Assembly: GCA_008501585.1 (NCBI GenBank)
Contig: QQUN01000022.1
Span: 1 to 64,000, forward strand
From: Pseudomonadota bacterium
GTDB taxonomy: Bacteria > Pseudomonadota > Gammaproteobacteria > Burkholderiales > Rhodocyclaceae
DNA length: 64,000 nucleotides
Direction: 5' to 3'
Shown: positions 11,264-20,974 of the stretch, piece by piece
How positions within the stretch are numbered: position 1 is the stretch's first letter
Layout: every line of letters begins with the position of its first letter
Notes under the pieces: generated by a model
The model's input: only the letters and a program-made list of their open reading frames with translations
The model's database searches: none
Told to the model about the DNA's origin: nothing
Made by a program: the position numbers and the translations under genes

Positions 11264-12346
11264 TCAGTCGCCGTTGGCATTGAGCCACTTGCGCCGCCAG
11301 AAGATGGTGGCCAGCACGGTGGCGGTGACGGCCATCAGGCTGATCGCCAGCCAGAAGCCATCGTGGACATCACGCCAGGGCATGTCCTGGAAGTTCATGC
11401 CGAAGATGCCGGCGATCAGCGTGGCGGGCAGGAACAGCGTGGTCAGCACGGCCAGCACGCGCACCTCCAGGTTGAGCCGGTTGCTGACACTCGACAGGTA
11501 GATCTCGAGCGCGCCCCCGAGGACGTCGCGAACGCTGTCGAGGTCTTCCTGGACATGCATGGTGTGATCGAGCACGTCCCGCAGATAGGGGCGGACATCG
11601 TTGCCGAAGTATGGGCTCTCCCCCCGGCTGAGCGTCATCAGCACCTCCCGCATCGGCGTGATCGCGCGCCGGATCGCCTGCACTTCATGGCGCAGCGCGT
11701 TGATCGTGCGCAGCACGGCCGGCGAGGGATGGGACAGTACGGCGTCCTCGACTGGCGCAGCCGCCGCGTCAAGCTGCTCGACGACCACGAAGTAGCGATC
11801 GACGATGCTGTCGATCAGTGCGTGGGCGAGATGGTCGATGGGCTTGTTGCGCAGCGGCGCGCCGACGGCGCGCAGGCGTTCGCGGACCGGTTCGAAGACG
11901 CCGGTGGAACGCTCCTGGAACGACAGCACGAAGTTGCGCCCCAGCACCAGGCTGATCTGGTCCGACTCCAGCGTCTGGCTGGCGGCGTCCCAGGCGAACA
12001 GGCGCATCACGCAGAACAGCACATTGCCGTAGTCCTCCACCTTGGCGCGCTGCTGGGTGTTAAGGATGTCCTCGAGAATCAGCGGGTGCAGGTTGAACTG
12101 CTTGCCCAGCCGGCTCAGCAGGGCGGTGTCGTGCAGGCCGCGGATGTCCAGCCAGGTGTGTTCGTGCGGGCCGAGGCCGGCGGCGTCGAGCTGGCTCGAT
12201 GAGAGCATCTGCTCGGTGCAGGCCTCGGCGTTGTAGCTGATGGCGCCGAGCGTTGTCTGTGCGGCGCGCAGCTCGCCGACGTGCACCAGTGCGCCGGGCG
12301 GCAGGCCGGCTTTGCGGCTTCGGGCGGCGGCACGTTTCTTTTTCAT
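11264..12346 (-). CDS. corA: CorA family magnesium/cobalt transporter
   Basis: A 360-residue divalent cation channel of the inner membrane. The N-terminal two thirds form the soluble funnel domain. Two C-terminal helices follow, with the signature GMN in IAGIFGMNFQDMPW between them, and the basic tail FWRRKWLNANGD ends the chain. The start at 12346 (MKKKRAAARSRK) is preferred to an upstream in-frame ATG because of the basic N-terminus and family length. It is divergent from the pnt operon. Confidence 0.92.
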   Translation of the reverse strand: MKKKRAAARSRKAGLPPGALVHVGELRAAQTTLGAISYNAEACTEQMLSSSQLDAAGLGPHEHTWLDIRGLHDTALLSRLGKQFNLHPLILEDILNTQQRAKVEDYGNVLFCVMRLFAWDAASQTLESDQISLVLGRNFVLSFQERSTGVFEPVRERLRAVGAPLRNKPIDHLAHALIDSIVDRYFVVVEQLDAAAAPVEDAVLSHPSPAVLRTINALRHEVQAIRRAITPMREVLMTLSRGESPYFGNDVRPYLRDVLDHTMHVQEDLDSVRDVLGGALEIYLSSVSNRLNLEVRVLAVLTTLFLPATLIAGIFGMNFQDMPWRDVHDGFWLAISLMAVTATVLATIFWRRKWLNANGD

Positions 12347-12445
12347 CGGGGCGGGGTCCTTGGCGTCAGGGCGTGTTCGGGCCCAACGGGACGGATGGAT
12401 CGACTGTGAACACGTCCTGGGCATGTTACGGTCACGGTGACAGGT

Positions 12446-12473
12446 TTTACCATGCCGGGTGATTCAGTATGAT
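12446..12473 (+). promoter_or_regulatory. Candidate promoter of the pnt operon
   Basis: TTTACC (12446-12451), a 16-base spacer and TATGAT (12468-12473) lie about 110 bases before pntAA. Four of six and five of six positions match the sigma70 consensus. No other better candidate was seen in the 238-base gap between corA and pntAA. Confidence 0.4.
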
Positions 12474-12584
12474 GCCTGTTACGGGGAGCAGTCGCCCATC
12501 ATGCCGGCCCGCGCTTGGGAGAGGTGCCGCAGCAGAAGATGACCACCCGACGGTTTGATATCCACTGCAAACAGGGAGTGTTAC

Positions 12585-13709
12585 ATGCCACTGGTGATTG
12601 GTGTAGCGGCGGAGACGACGCCGGGAGAGCGACGGCTCTCGGTCGTTCCGGACGTGGTGAAGAAGTATCTGGCGCTGGGCGCCGAGGTCGTCATGCAGAA
12701 GGGCGCGGGCTTGCCGGCGCATTTCCGTGACGAGGCTTTCGAGTCGGTGACCTGGGTCGACGAGGATGTCGATGTGTGTGCCGCCGCCGACATTCTGCTC
12801 GGCGTGCAGCCGCCGTCGCTCAAGCGCATCGGCAAACTCAAGCCGGGCGCCGTGGTGCTCGGCTTCCTGCAGCCGTGGTTCGACGCCAAGCGCGCCGAGC
12901 GCCTGATGGAGCGCAACATCACCTCGTTTGCGCTCGAACTGCTGCCGCGCATCAGCCGCTCGCAGAGCATGGACGGGCTGTCCTCGCAGGCGGCAGTCGC
13001 CGGCTACGAGTGCGCGCTGATCGCTGCCGACCACTCACCCAAGTTCTTCCCCATGCTGACCTACGCTGCGGGCACCATCCGGCCGGCCAAGGTGCTGGTG
13101 ATCGGCGCCGGCGTGGCCGGTCTGCAGGCCATTGCCACGGCGCGACGGATCGGCGCCATGGTCGAGGCCTACGATGTGCGCCCCGAAACCCGCGAGCAGA
13201 TCGAGTCGCTCGGTGCCAAGTTTGTCGACACCGGCGTGTCGGCGGCCGGCCTGGGCGGCTATGCGCGTGAGCTGACCGACGAGGAGAAGGCCAAGCAGGC
13301 CGAGAAACTCGCCAAGGCGGTGTCGCAGTGCGACGCGCTGATCACCACCGCGGCCATTCCCGGCAAGAAGGCCCCGGTGATCATCACCGCGGCCATGGTT
13401 GCCGGCATGAAGCCGGGCGCCGTGGTGGTCGATATGGCGGCCGAGAGCGGCGGCAACGTCGAGGGCACGGTGGCCGGTGAGAAAACCTGGGTCAATGACG
13501 TGCTCATCGTCGGCCCGACCCACATCACCAGCCGTATGCCGGTGCATGCCTCCGAGATGTACGCCAAGAACCTGTTCAATTTCATCAGCCCCTTCATCAA
13601 GGACGGCGCGCTGGCGATGGACTGGGAAGACGAGGTGATGGCGGGCTGCTGTCTCACCCACGAAGGGCAGCTGCGTCACGCGGGTGTCAAACAGATTCTC
13701 GGCCTGTAA
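12585..13709 (+). CDS. pntAA: NAD(P) transhydrogenase subunit alpha part 1
   Basis: This is the NAD(H)-binding domain I of the proton-translocating transhydrogenase, which uses proton motive force to reduce NADP with NADH. The 374-residue protein has the N-terminal AlaDh/PNT block (RRLSVVPDVVKKYLALGAEV) and a Rossmann motif VIGAGVAGLQAIATARRIGA near residue 170. The start at 12585 has AGGGAG upstream; ten earlier in-frame codons are not supported. The alpha chain is split, so the membrane part is encoded separately just downstream, as in many alpha- and betaproteobacteria. Confidence 0.95.
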   Translation: MPLVIGVAAETTPGERRLSVVPDVVKKYLALGAEVVMQKGAGLPAHFRDEAFESVTWVDEDVDVCAAADILLGVQPPSLKRIGKLKPGAVVLGFLQPWFDAKRAERLMERNITSFALELLPRISRSQSMDGLSSQAAVAGYECALIAADHSPKFFPMLTYAAGTIRPAKVLVIGAGVAGLQAIATARRIGAMVEAYDVRPETREQIESLGAKFVDTGVSAAGLGGYARELTDEEKAKQAEKLAKAVSQCDALITTAAIPGKKAPVIITAAMVAGMKPGAVVVDMAAESGGNVEGTVAGEKTWVNDVLIVGPTHITSRMPVHASEMYAKNLFNFISPFIKDGALAMDWEDEVMAGCCLTHEGQLRHAGVKQILGL

Positions 13710-13724
13710 CCGGAGGGTACGATC

Positions 13725-14024
13725 ATGGAAGGCATTGTTTACCTGTACGTTTTCGTGCTGGCGGCATTCACCGGCTACGAAGTCATCTCGCGTGTGCCGG
13801 TGATCCTGCACACCCCGCTGATGTCCGGCTCCAACTTCATCCACGGTGTGGTGCTGATCGGCGCCATGGTGGTGATGGGGCATGCGGACCCCGACAGCCC
13901 CTTGCAACTGACCCTCGGTTTCTTCGCCGTGCTGCTCGGCGCGGCCAACGCTGCCGGCGGCTATGTGGTGACCGAGCGCATGCTCGCGATGTTCAAGGCG
14001 GGCAAGAAGAAGGGGGCCGAATGA
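13725..14024 (+). CDS. pntAB: NAD(P) transhydrogenase subunit alpha part 2
   Basis: A 99-residue membrane protein supplying the alpha-side helices of the proton channel (domain II). Three to four hydrophobic segments are visible (for example LYVFVLAAFTGYEVI and GVVLIGAMVVMG), with a basic tail MFKAGKKKGAE. GGAGGG precedes its ATG. It follows pntAA by 15 bases, and its stop overlaps the pntB start by four bases. Confidence 0.94.
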   Translation: MEGIVYLYVFVLAAFTGYEVISRVPVILHTPLMSGSNFIHGVVLIGAMVVMGHADPDSPLQLTLGFFAVLLGAANAAGGYVVTERMLAMFKAGKKKGAE

Positions 14025-15394
14025 TGAAGGGCTTCATTGATATTTCCTATGTTGCCGTGGCCGTGGTGTTCATCCTCGGCCTGAAGGCGATGAGCTCCCC
14101 GGCGACCGCCCGCAAGGGCATCGTCTGGGCCGGTTGGGCGATGATCGCCGCCACCCTGGTCACCTTGTTCTGGCCGGGCATGCAGAACTTCGCACTGATG
14201 ATCGTCGCCATGGTGATCGGTGGCTCGCTGGCCTGGTGGTCGGGCAAGAACGTGGCCATGACCGACATGCCGCAGATGGTCGCCATCTACAACGGCATGG
14301 GCGGCGGCGCAGCGGCGGCGATTGCGGCCGTCGAGTTCGCCCGCGGCGAGATGCACGGCGGCATGGTGGCCTTCCTGGCGGTGCTCGGTGCGCTGATCGG
14401 CTCGGTCGCCTTCTCCGGCTCCTGCGTGGCCTACGCCAAGCTGCAAGGCATCATGAAGAAGGCCTATCGCTTCCCCGCGCAGAACCAGCTCAACATCGGC
14501 CTGGCCGCGGTGGTCGCCATCCTCGGCCTGGCCATCGCCACGTCCGAGCAGCCGGGCGGCTGGGCGATCGTGCTGTTCTTCGTGCTGTCGCTGGCACTCG
14601 GCGTGATCGTCACCAGCCCGATCGGCGGCGCCGACATGCCGGTGGTGATCTCCCTGCTCAACGCCTTCACCGGCCTGGCCGTGGGCTTCGAGGGCTATGT
14701 GCTGGGCAATCCGGCGCTGGTGGTGGCCGGCATCGTGGTCGGCGCCTCGGGCACCTTGCTCACCCAGTTGATGGCCAAGGCCATGAACCGGCCGATCACC
14801 AACGTGCTGTTCACGCCGATCACCGGCGAGGCGCAGGGCGGTGAGGCGATCGAGGGCAGCATGCGCGAAATGGGTGCGCTCGATGCGGCGGCGACCATGC
14901 GCTACGCCAACAAGGTCATCATCGTGCCGGGTTACGGCATGGCGGTGGCCGGCGCGCAGCACAAGGTGTGGGAGATGAGCCAGCTGCTCGAAGAGGCCGG
15001 CGTCGAGGTGGTGTTCGCCATCCACCCGGTGGCCGGGCGCATGCCGGGGCACATGAACGTGCTGCTGGCCGAGGCCGGCGTGCCCTACGACAAGATCTTC
15101 GACCTGGAGGAGATCAACGCCGACTTCGCGCTGTCCGATGTGGCGCTGGTGATCGGCGCCAACGACGTGGTCAACCCCACGGCGCGCACCGACAAGTCGA
15201 GCCCGATCTACGGCATGCCAATCCTCAACGCCGACCAGGCGCAGAACGTGATCGTCATCAAGCGTGGCAAGGGCGCGGGCTACTCGGGTATCGAGAATGC
15301 GTTGTTCTACAAGGACAACTGCCGCATGCTCTATGGCTCGGCCCAGGAAGCGGTGGGCGAGATCATCGGCCATGTGAAGTCGATGGACGCCTGA
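14021..15394 (+). CDS. pntB: NAD(P) transhydrogenase subunit beta
   Basis: PntB is the 457-residue beta chain with the remaining transmembrane helices (about 1-265) and the cytoplasmic NADP(H)-binding domain III. Domain III contains VIIVPGYGMAVAGAQH and the MPGHMNVLLAEAG loop, with GANDVVNP and KRGKGAGYSGIENALF near the end. Translation can start at either of two adjacent in-frame ATG codons (14021 or 14024). A hairpin terminator follows, closing the three-gene operon, which supplies NADPH. Confidence 0.96.
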   Translation: MMKGFIDISYVAVAVVFILGLKAMSSPATARKGIVWAGWAMIAATLVTLFWPGMQNFALMIVAMVIGGSLAWWSGKNVAMTDMPQMVAIYNGMGGGAAAAIAAVEFARGEMHGGMVAFLAVLGALIGSVAFSGSCVAYAKLQGIMKKAYRFPAQNQLNIGLAAVVAILGLAIATSEQPGGWAIVLFFVLSLALGVIVTSPIGGADMPVVISLLNAFTGLAVGFEGYVLGNPALVVAGIVVGASGTLLTQLMAKAMNRPITNVLFTPITGEAQGGEAIEGSMREMGALDAAATMRYANKVIIVPGYGMAVAGAQHKVWEMSQLLEEAGVEVVFAIHPVAGRMPGHMNVLLAEAGVPYDKIFDLEEINADFALSDVALVIGANDVVNPTARTDKSSPIYGMPILNADQAQNVIVIKRGKGAGYSGIENALFYKDNCRMLYGSAQEAVGEIIGHVKSMDA

Positions 15395-15417
15395 CCCCGC
15401 GCGCGTTTCCGGCAAAG

Positions 15418-15441
15418 CGCCTCCCTGCGGGGAGGCGTTTT
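15418..15441 (+). terminator. Terminator of the pnt operon
   Basis: An 8-bp stem (15418-15425 with 15430-15437), a TGCG loop and TTTT immediately after, 23 bases beyond the pntB stop. AAA precedes the stem, so the hairpin may also slow the convergent transcript from 15446-18118. Confidence 0.75.
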
Positions 15442-15445
15442 CCGT

Positions 15446-18118
15446 TTACAGCAGTTGGGCGAAGTCGTCCGGCGGCAGGGGGGCGGCAAAATACCGCCCC
15501 TGCTGCTGGTGGCAGCCAAGCGCAAGCAGGGCCGCCTGCTGGTCGGCAAACTCGATGCCGACGGCCTGCACGCCGAGGCCGAGCGCGCCTGCGGCGGCCA
15601 GGGTGGCAGCCAGGACGCAGTGGTTGTCGGGATTGGCCAGGTCGCGGACCAGCGCGCGATCGAGCTTGACCCGGTGCACCGGGCGCTGGCGCAGGCGGCC
15701 CAGCGGCAGCGGCGTGGCGCCGATGCCGGTGATGGCGATGCGCACGCCGAGGCTGTCGAGCGCATACAGCGTCTTGACCAGGTCGTCGTGCTCGTGGATC
15801 AGGCAGGCTTCGGGCAGATTCAGCTCGAGTGCGCTGGCGGGCAAACCGCTGCTGCGCAGGATTTCCGGCAAGGTTTCGTGCAGGCGGCCGTAGGTCAGCA
15901 TGTGCTCGGTGGCGCCGATCGCCACCGGCATGGTCAGCCCGGCCTGATGCCACTCGGCGGCGTGGGCGCACACCATGCGCAAGGCCTGCTGTCCGATCTC
16001 CAGGTCGATGCCGGCGCTCTGGGCGATGGGGAGAAACTGGTGGGCGGGGATCAGGCCGAGGTCGGGGTGCTGCCAGCGCACCAGGGCTTCGGCGGCGACG
16101 ATGCGTCCGTCACGGGCGTCGATGACCGGCTGGAAGTGCATCACCAGTTCATTACGGCTGACGGCGTGGGTCAGCGCCCGTTCGAGCGCGACCTGCTCGA
16201 AGCTGGCCGTATTGAGCTCCTCCGTGTGAAAGCAGATCGCGCCGGGCCCGTCGAGTCGGGCACGCTCCAGCGCGGCGGCGGCCAGTGCGCACAACTCGTC
16301 GAAATTGGCCCCGTCGCCGGGGAACACGGCGGCGCCGACGCAGGCGCTGAGGGTGACCGAGGTGTCGCCGGCCCTGAGCGGGGCGCTGACGGCCTCGTGC
16401 AGGAGATTCGCTTCGCGGGTGACTTCGCTGAGCAGCTCGACGCCATGGATCATCGCCAGGAAACGGTCGCTGCCAACGCGTGCCAGCTGCACTCGCGGGC
16501 TGCACTGGCGTAGCCGGCCGGCCAGCTGCTGCAGCACCTGGTCGCCCACCGCGTGGCCGTGGGTGGTGTTGACCTGCTTGAACTGGTCGAGGTCGAGGTA
16601 GGCCAGCGCGAGGTGTTGCAGCCGGCGCTGCGCCCCGGGGGCGAGTTCATTGAAGCGGGCTTCGATGAAATGGGCCTTGGGCAGGCCGGTGAGGGCGTCG
16701 TGGTTGGCCAGGTACTCGGCCCGGGCCTCGGCCTGCTTGCGGGCGGAGAGATCGCTGAACAGGCCGATGTGTGCGATGGTGCGGCCGTCGGCGTCCTTGA
16801 CGCTGTTGAACGACAGCCACTCGGGAAAGGCCTCGCCCTTGCGGTTGCGCAGCCAGAATTCGCCCTGCCAGCGCTGATCCGTTCCGAGGCTGTGTGTCAG
16901 CCGGGCAAAGAAGGCGGCGTCCTGGCGGCCACTGGCGGCGTTGCTCAGCGGCTGGTGTTTGAGCGCATCGAGATCGAGCCCGGTGATGGCGGTGAAGGCC
17001 GCGTTGACTGACTGGATGCGGTGCTCGGCGTCGGTGACGAGGACGGCACGGGCGTTGTTGCCGAACAGGTCTAGCCCAGTCAGGCCGGCGGGCGGCGGCG
17101 CGCTGCCGGGCGCCGGGTGGGTGAGCAGCCATTCGCGGTGTGCGCCGTCGAGTGCGGTGACCTGTGTGTCGGCATCGAATGCGGCCGTGCTGCCGCGCCA
17201 GTGCCAGCGACCGGGGGTCAGCGTGTCGGCGCCGTCGGTGCGCAGGGCGGACAGGTGTTGGCCGACGAGCGCCACACGGTCGCGCCCATGGAGGCGGGTG
17301 GCGGCCGTGTTGGCGGCGACGATGGTGTGGTCGCTGTCGCGCACCACCAGCATGGCCTGCGGTGCCAGGCGGAAAGCCTGGCTGGCGCGGGTGTCGACCG
17401 AGGCCATGGGGGGCGGTGCGCTGAGCAGCAAGACTTGCCAGCCGGGCTCCGGTCCCGGCAACAGCCGCCCGGGGATGGCCGGGGCGCCGTCGGTCGGTGT
17501 GACGGTGACCGGGGCGGTGTCCCGCGCCACGCCGTCGAGCGTGCATAGCGCCGACAGGTCAAGCCCGGTCAGGGCGCCGCCGCTGGCGGCAAAGCGCCGG
17601 CGGGCCGGCGGGTTGGCGGCCATGATCTTGCCGCGGGCGTCGATGACCAGCGCAGGCTGGTCAAGCGCGGCGGCCAGGCGTGGCCAGACGGTGTCGGCTG
17701 CGCGTTGCAGCTTGGGAGTCAGGCCGGTGACCGGGTCGGGGCTGAGAATCAGGGCGTGCACGCCGGGGCGGATGCGGGCGGCGGCGACATAGCTCAGATC
17801 GCGCTCGCGGCCGCCGGGCAGGCTGACGCGCAGGCTGCCGCGCATCTCGCCCTGGATGAACAGGGCGCCGCGCGCCTTGAGGAAGGCGCGTTCGTTGGGG
17901 AACAGCGAGGACAGCGGCTGGCCGGCGAGGTCGCGGTAGCTGCGCTCCATCAGCCGGCAGACGGCGCTGTTGACCTCCAGGATGGTCTCGTCGCTGGCAA
18001 TGATCAGCCCCTCGTTCATCAGTTCGAACAAGGACAGGTACAAGCCGGCTTCGGCCCCTTCGGTCAGGTCGGGGACGAACAGATCATCGGGGTCTCGGGG
18101 CACGGGAGCCAGTTCCAT
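15446..18118 (-). CDS. PAS-GGDEF-EAL protein with both catalytic motifs degenerate
   Basis: An 890-residue cyclic-di-GMP-family protein without membrane segments. PAS-type regions lie at about 30-120, 150-200, 245-300 and 350-460 (the last ends in an ARKQAEARAEYLANHDALTGLPK linker). The GGDEF domain (about 470-620) has G-S-D-R-F at 549-553 in place of GGDEF. The EAL domain (about 640-885) keeps EAL at 677-679 and KLDR, but the metal-binding Asp pair of the DDFGTG loop is Thr797-Gly798, and AEGVE has become AVGIE. From known requirements both activities are probably lost, so it may serve as a c-di-GMP or protein sensor. No response regulator or partner is adjacent. Confidence 0.9.
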   Translation of the reverse strand: MELAPVPRDPDDLFVPDLTEGAEAGLYLSLFELMNEGLIIASDETILEVNSAVCRLMERSYRDLAGQPLSSLFPNERAFLKARGALFIQGEMRGSLRVSLPGGRERDLSYVAAARIRPGVHALILSPDPVTGLTPKLQRAADTVWPRLAAALDQPALVIDARGKIMAANPPARRRFAASGGALTGLDLSALCTLDGVARDTAPVTVTPTDGAPAIPGRLLPGPEPGWQVLLLSAPPPMASVDTRASQAFRLAPQAMLVVRDSDHTIVAANTAATRLHGRDRVALVGQHLSALRTDGADTLTPGRWHWRGSTAAFDADTQVTALDGAHREWLLTHPAPGSAPPPAGLTGLDLFGNNARAVLVTDAEHRIQSVNAAFTAITGLDLDALKHQPLSNAASGRQDAAFFARLTHSLGTDQRWQGEFWLRNRKGEAFPEWLSFNSVKDADGRTIAHIGLFSDLSARKQAEARAEYLANHDALTGLPKAHFIEARFNELAPGAQRRLQHLALAYLDLDQFKQVNTTHGHAVGDQVLQQLAGRLRQCSPRVQLARVGSDRFLAMIHGVELLSEVTREANLLHEAVSAPLRAGDTSVTLSACVGAAVFPGDGANFDELCALAAAALERARLDGPGAICFHTEELNTASFEQVALERALTHAVSRNELVMHFQPVIDARDGRIVAAEALVRWQHPDLGLIPAHQFLPIAQSAGIDLEIGQQALRMVCAHAAEWHQAGLTMPVAIGATEHMLTYGRLHETLPEILRSSGLPASALELNLPEACLIHEHDDLVKTLYALDSLGVRIAITGIGATPLPLGRLRQRPVHRVKLDRALVRDLANPDNHCVLAATLAAAGALGLGVQAVGIEFADQQAALLALGCHQQQGRYFAAPLPPDDFAQLL

Positions 18119-18265
18119 CGGCAGCCTGGATGAGGGTGATCGGGATGCTCACCATCATATCGACCCCTGCCGGGGGATCTTGACTTTGAATACAGGGGGT
18201 TTCCCCCTCTGTTTGTGCTTTTTGGCGCCCCAGCCACGGGAAGGAGGCAGGGCGCCGGGGTGGGG

Positions 18266-19696
18266 TCAGCCCTTGCGGCCGATGCCGCCGAGCAGGAAGG
18301 CCACCGGGCGGCGGTTGCGGCCAGGGGCGTCCGGCTTGGCCGTGGGTGCCTTGGCGGCGGTGCTGGCCTCGTAGGGCTTGGCGTAGTCGAAGCCGTCGGC
18401 CGCGACGGTGGATTTGCTGCGCGGTGCCCGTGTGCGTTCGCCGCGGCTGCGCGGCGCCGGGGCGTCGTCGGTGCTGCGGCCACGGCTGCGGCGGCTGTCA
18501 TCGCTCCTGCCGCGTCGCGGGGGCGCCTCGTCACTGCGGCTGCGCCCGGCGTCGGACGGGATGAAATCGTCCACCGTATGCACCGGGATCTTCAGCTTGA
18601 TCAGTTTTTCGATGTCGGCCAGGTTGTGGCGGTCTTCGGGGGCGACCAGCGAGATGGCCTTGCCTTTCTTGCCGGCGCGGCCGGTGCGGCCGATGCGGTG
18701 CACATAGTCTTCGGAGGTGTTGGGCAGGACGTAGTTGACCACGTAGGGCAGGTCGTCGATGTCCAGGCCGCGGGCGGCCACGTCGGTGGCGATGAGCACC
18801 CGGGTGCTGCCGTTCTTGAAGCCTTCGAGCGCCTCGGTACGCTGCTGCTGGCTTTTGTCGCCGTGGATGGCGTCGGCCGGGATGTCGCAGCGGTTGAGGT
18901 AGTGGGTGAGGCGGCTGCAGCCGAACTTGGTGTCGACAAACACCAGCACCTGGGCGTCGATGCTGGTCTTGAGCAGGTGCACCAGCAGGTCGCGCTTGCG
19001 GCTGGACTCGACCGGATAGACCTGGTGTTCGATGGTCTCGCTGACCATGTTGCGGCGGGCCACCTCGATCAGCTGCGGCTGGTTGAGCATCTGGTCGGCG
19101 AGCTTCTTGATTTCGTTCGAGAAGGTCGCGGAGAACAACAGGCTCTGGCGCTGATTGGGCAGCAGCGAGAGGATGCGGCGGATGTCAGGGATGAAGCCCA
19201 TGTCGAGCATGCGGTCGGCTTCGTCGAGGACCAGCATCTTGACCTGGTTGAGCTGGATGCTGCGCTGCTGGACGTGGTCGAGCAGGCGGCCGGGCGTGGC
19301 CACCACGATCTCGACGCCGTCGCGCAGGGTCTGCGTCTGGGCGCGCATGTCGACGCCGCCGTAGATGCAGGTGGCGCGCAGCGGCAGGTAGCGGCTGTAG
19401 GTGAGCACCGACTCATACACCTGCATGGCCAGTTCGCGCGTCGGCGCCAGGATGAGGGCGCGCACGGGGTGGCGGGCCGGCGAGGTGCTGGTGCTGGCAT
19501 GCGGGGCCAGGCGTTGCAGGACGGGCAACGTGAAGCTGGCGGTTTTGCCGGTGCCGGTCTGTGCGCCACCCATCACGTCCTGGCCGGAGAGCACGATCGG
19601 AATGGCCTCGCGCTGGATGGGGGTCGGCTCTGAGTAGCCGGCGTCTTCAACGGCGCGCAGCAGTTCCGGCATCAGGCCGAGATCGGCAAAAGTCAT
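18266..19696 (-). CDS. rhlE: DEAD-box RNA helicase, RhlE type
   Basis: An ATP-dependent RNA helicase of 476 residues. The Q motif GYSEPTPIQ, motif I AQTGTGKT, PTRELA, TPGRLLD, DEAD (VLDEADRMLDMGF), SAT and HRIGRTGRAG are all present in order. The C-terminal 100 residues are basic and rich in R, S, D and P, consistent with a disordered RNA-binding tail. RhlE-type helicases act in ribosome assembly and RNA decay, often at low temperature. It shares strand with rlmM (87 bases upstream). Confidence 0.93.
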   Translation of the reverse strand: MTFADLGLMPELLRAVEDAGYSEPTPIQREAIPIVLSGQDVMGGAQTGTGKTASFTLPVLQRLAPHASTSTSPARHPVRALILAPTRELAMQVYESVLTYSRYLPLRATCIYGGVDMRAQTQTLRDGVEIVVATPGRLLDHVQQRSIQLNQVKMLVLDEADRMLDMGFIPDIRRILSLLPNQRQSLLFSATFSNEIKKLADQMLNQPQLIEVARRNMVSETIEHQVYPVESSRKRDLLVHLLKTSIDAQVLVFVDTKFGCSRLTHYLNRCDIPADAIHGDKSQQQRTEALEGFKNGSTRVLIATDVAARGLDIDDLPYVVNYVLPNTSEDYVHRIGRTGRAGKKGKAISLVAPEDRHNLADIEKLIKLKIPVHTVDDFIPSDAGRSRSDEAPPRRGRSDDSRRSRGRSTDDAPAPRSRGERTRAPRSKSTVAADGFDYAKPYEASTAAKAPTAKPDAPGRNRRPVAFLLGGIGRKG

Positions 19697-19783
19697 AGGC
19701 GGCGGGTGTCCTGGATGGGCGCGGGGCGCCTCAAAGGGTGAGAAAACAAAGGATTATAACGCGTTGCGGTGTCGTTTCGGTGA

Positions 19784-20860
19784 TCAACGGGTGTCGGTCC
19801 GGCTGAGGTAGGCGGTGACTTCCTCGCGATCGTGGTAAAGGTGTTTGAAACGCAGCACATAGGGGATGCCGTCGAGCTTGCGGTCGATCAGCTCCTGGCA
19901 CTGCATGAGCGCGGCGTAGCGGCGCTTCATCGGCAGCTTGAGGTTGAAGATGGCGTGGCGGCAGCGCTTGGCGGCACTCCATTCGGCCATCAGCGTGGCG
20001 ATGCGTCCGGGCTGCTCGACCATGTCGCAGACCAGCCAGTCGACCGGACGCGGCGGGCGCCAGGTGAAGCCGTCGGCACGCACATGGGTGACCATGCCGC
20101 CGGCGAGCAGGCGCGGGTCCAGCGGGCCGTTGTCGATGGCCGTGACATACAGGCCGCGCTGGGCCAGCTGCCAGCTCCAGCCGCCGGGGGCGGCGCCCAG
20201 GTCGACCGCCTTGCCCTGCGCTCGCAGCCAGCGTTCGCGCTCCTTGTCGTCGAGCAGGCACATGAGCGCTTCGGCGAGCTTGAGTGTCGAGCGGCTTGGC
20301 GCCTCGGCGGGCATGCGCAGCCGGGCAATGCCCTGCGGCCAGGGGTTGGTCAGCTTGGGGTGGCCCAGGCCGATCAGGGCCTGCTGGGCGTCCGGGAAGA
20401 ACAGTTGCAGTTGCGGGTCGCGCCCACCGGGGCGGAGCAGCCCGGCATTGGCCAGGCCGTTCTCGAGCGGGCCGGCAAAGCGTTTGCAAAAACCCGAGCG
20501 GGTCTTGCCCTCATTGGTGTCGGGGTATTCGAACATCACACCCGAGACGCGGGCGCGGGCGGCCTGGAGCGCCTCGGCAATCGGCGTCACCCGGTCGCGC
20601 TCGGGCAGTTCGGCGATATGCGCGATGACCGGCCAGGCCTGGCGGGCGAAGATCAGCTCGCGCCAGTTGAGGGCGGCCTGCAGCTCGGACCAGGGTACGG
20701 GGGCGTCGAGTTGAAACATCACGTAACCGTCGCGCTCCCGCAGTTCGGCCTGGCCGGTTATGCTGGCCAGGATGGCGCGCTCGTCGAGTTCGGCGGCGGC
20801 CTCCTTTTCGAAGCCGGGGCGGCATTGGACGAGCAGGGCGGTGGCGATCGGAAGTGACAT
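19784..20860 (-). CDS. rlmM: 23S rRNA 2'-O-ribose methyltransferase RlmM
   Basis: RlmM methylates the ribose of C2498 (E. coli numbering) in the peptidyl-transferase loop using SAM. The 358-residue protein has an N-terminal THUMP-like part and a C-terminal Rossmann methyltransferase with DLGAAPGGWSWQLAQRG, AIDNGPL, RADGFTW and DWLVCDMVEQP, and a late catalytic-type lysine region FNLKLPMKRRY. The start at 20860 (MSLPIATALL) is chosen over an upstream ATG by family length. Confidence 0.93.
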   Translation of the reverse strand: MSLPIATALLVQCRPGFEKEAAAELDERAILASITGQAELRERDGYVMFQLDAPVPWSELQAALNWRELIFARQAWPVIAHIAELPERDRVTPIAEALQAARARVSGVMFEYPDTNEGKTRSGFCKRFAGPLENGLANAGLLRPGGRDPQLQLFFPDAQQALIGLGHPKLTNPWPQGIARLRMPAEAPSRSTLKLAEALMCLLDDKERERWLRAQGKAVDLGAAPGGWSWQLAQRGLYVTAIDNGPLDPRLLAGGMVTHVRADGFTWRPPRPVDWLVCDMVEQPGRIATLMAEWSAAKRCRHAIFNLKLPMKRRYAALMQCQELIDRKLDGIPYVLRFKHLYHDREEVTAYLSRTDTR

Positions 20861-20974
20861 GGGCTGGACTGCATGCGGCGCGTAATGGCGGGATAATACG
20901 GGCATCTTCGGTCATTCGCCATGCGGCGGGCCGGTCGGTGTCCGGTCGCCCCCGCAGCCACAGGAGCAAGCACA

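Noticed and set aside
18119-18265. GC-rich inverted repeats (GGCGCC pair, GGGGG/CCCCC pair) as a terminator for rhlE.
   Set aside because: No U tract follows on the minus strand and the arms are far apart or short.
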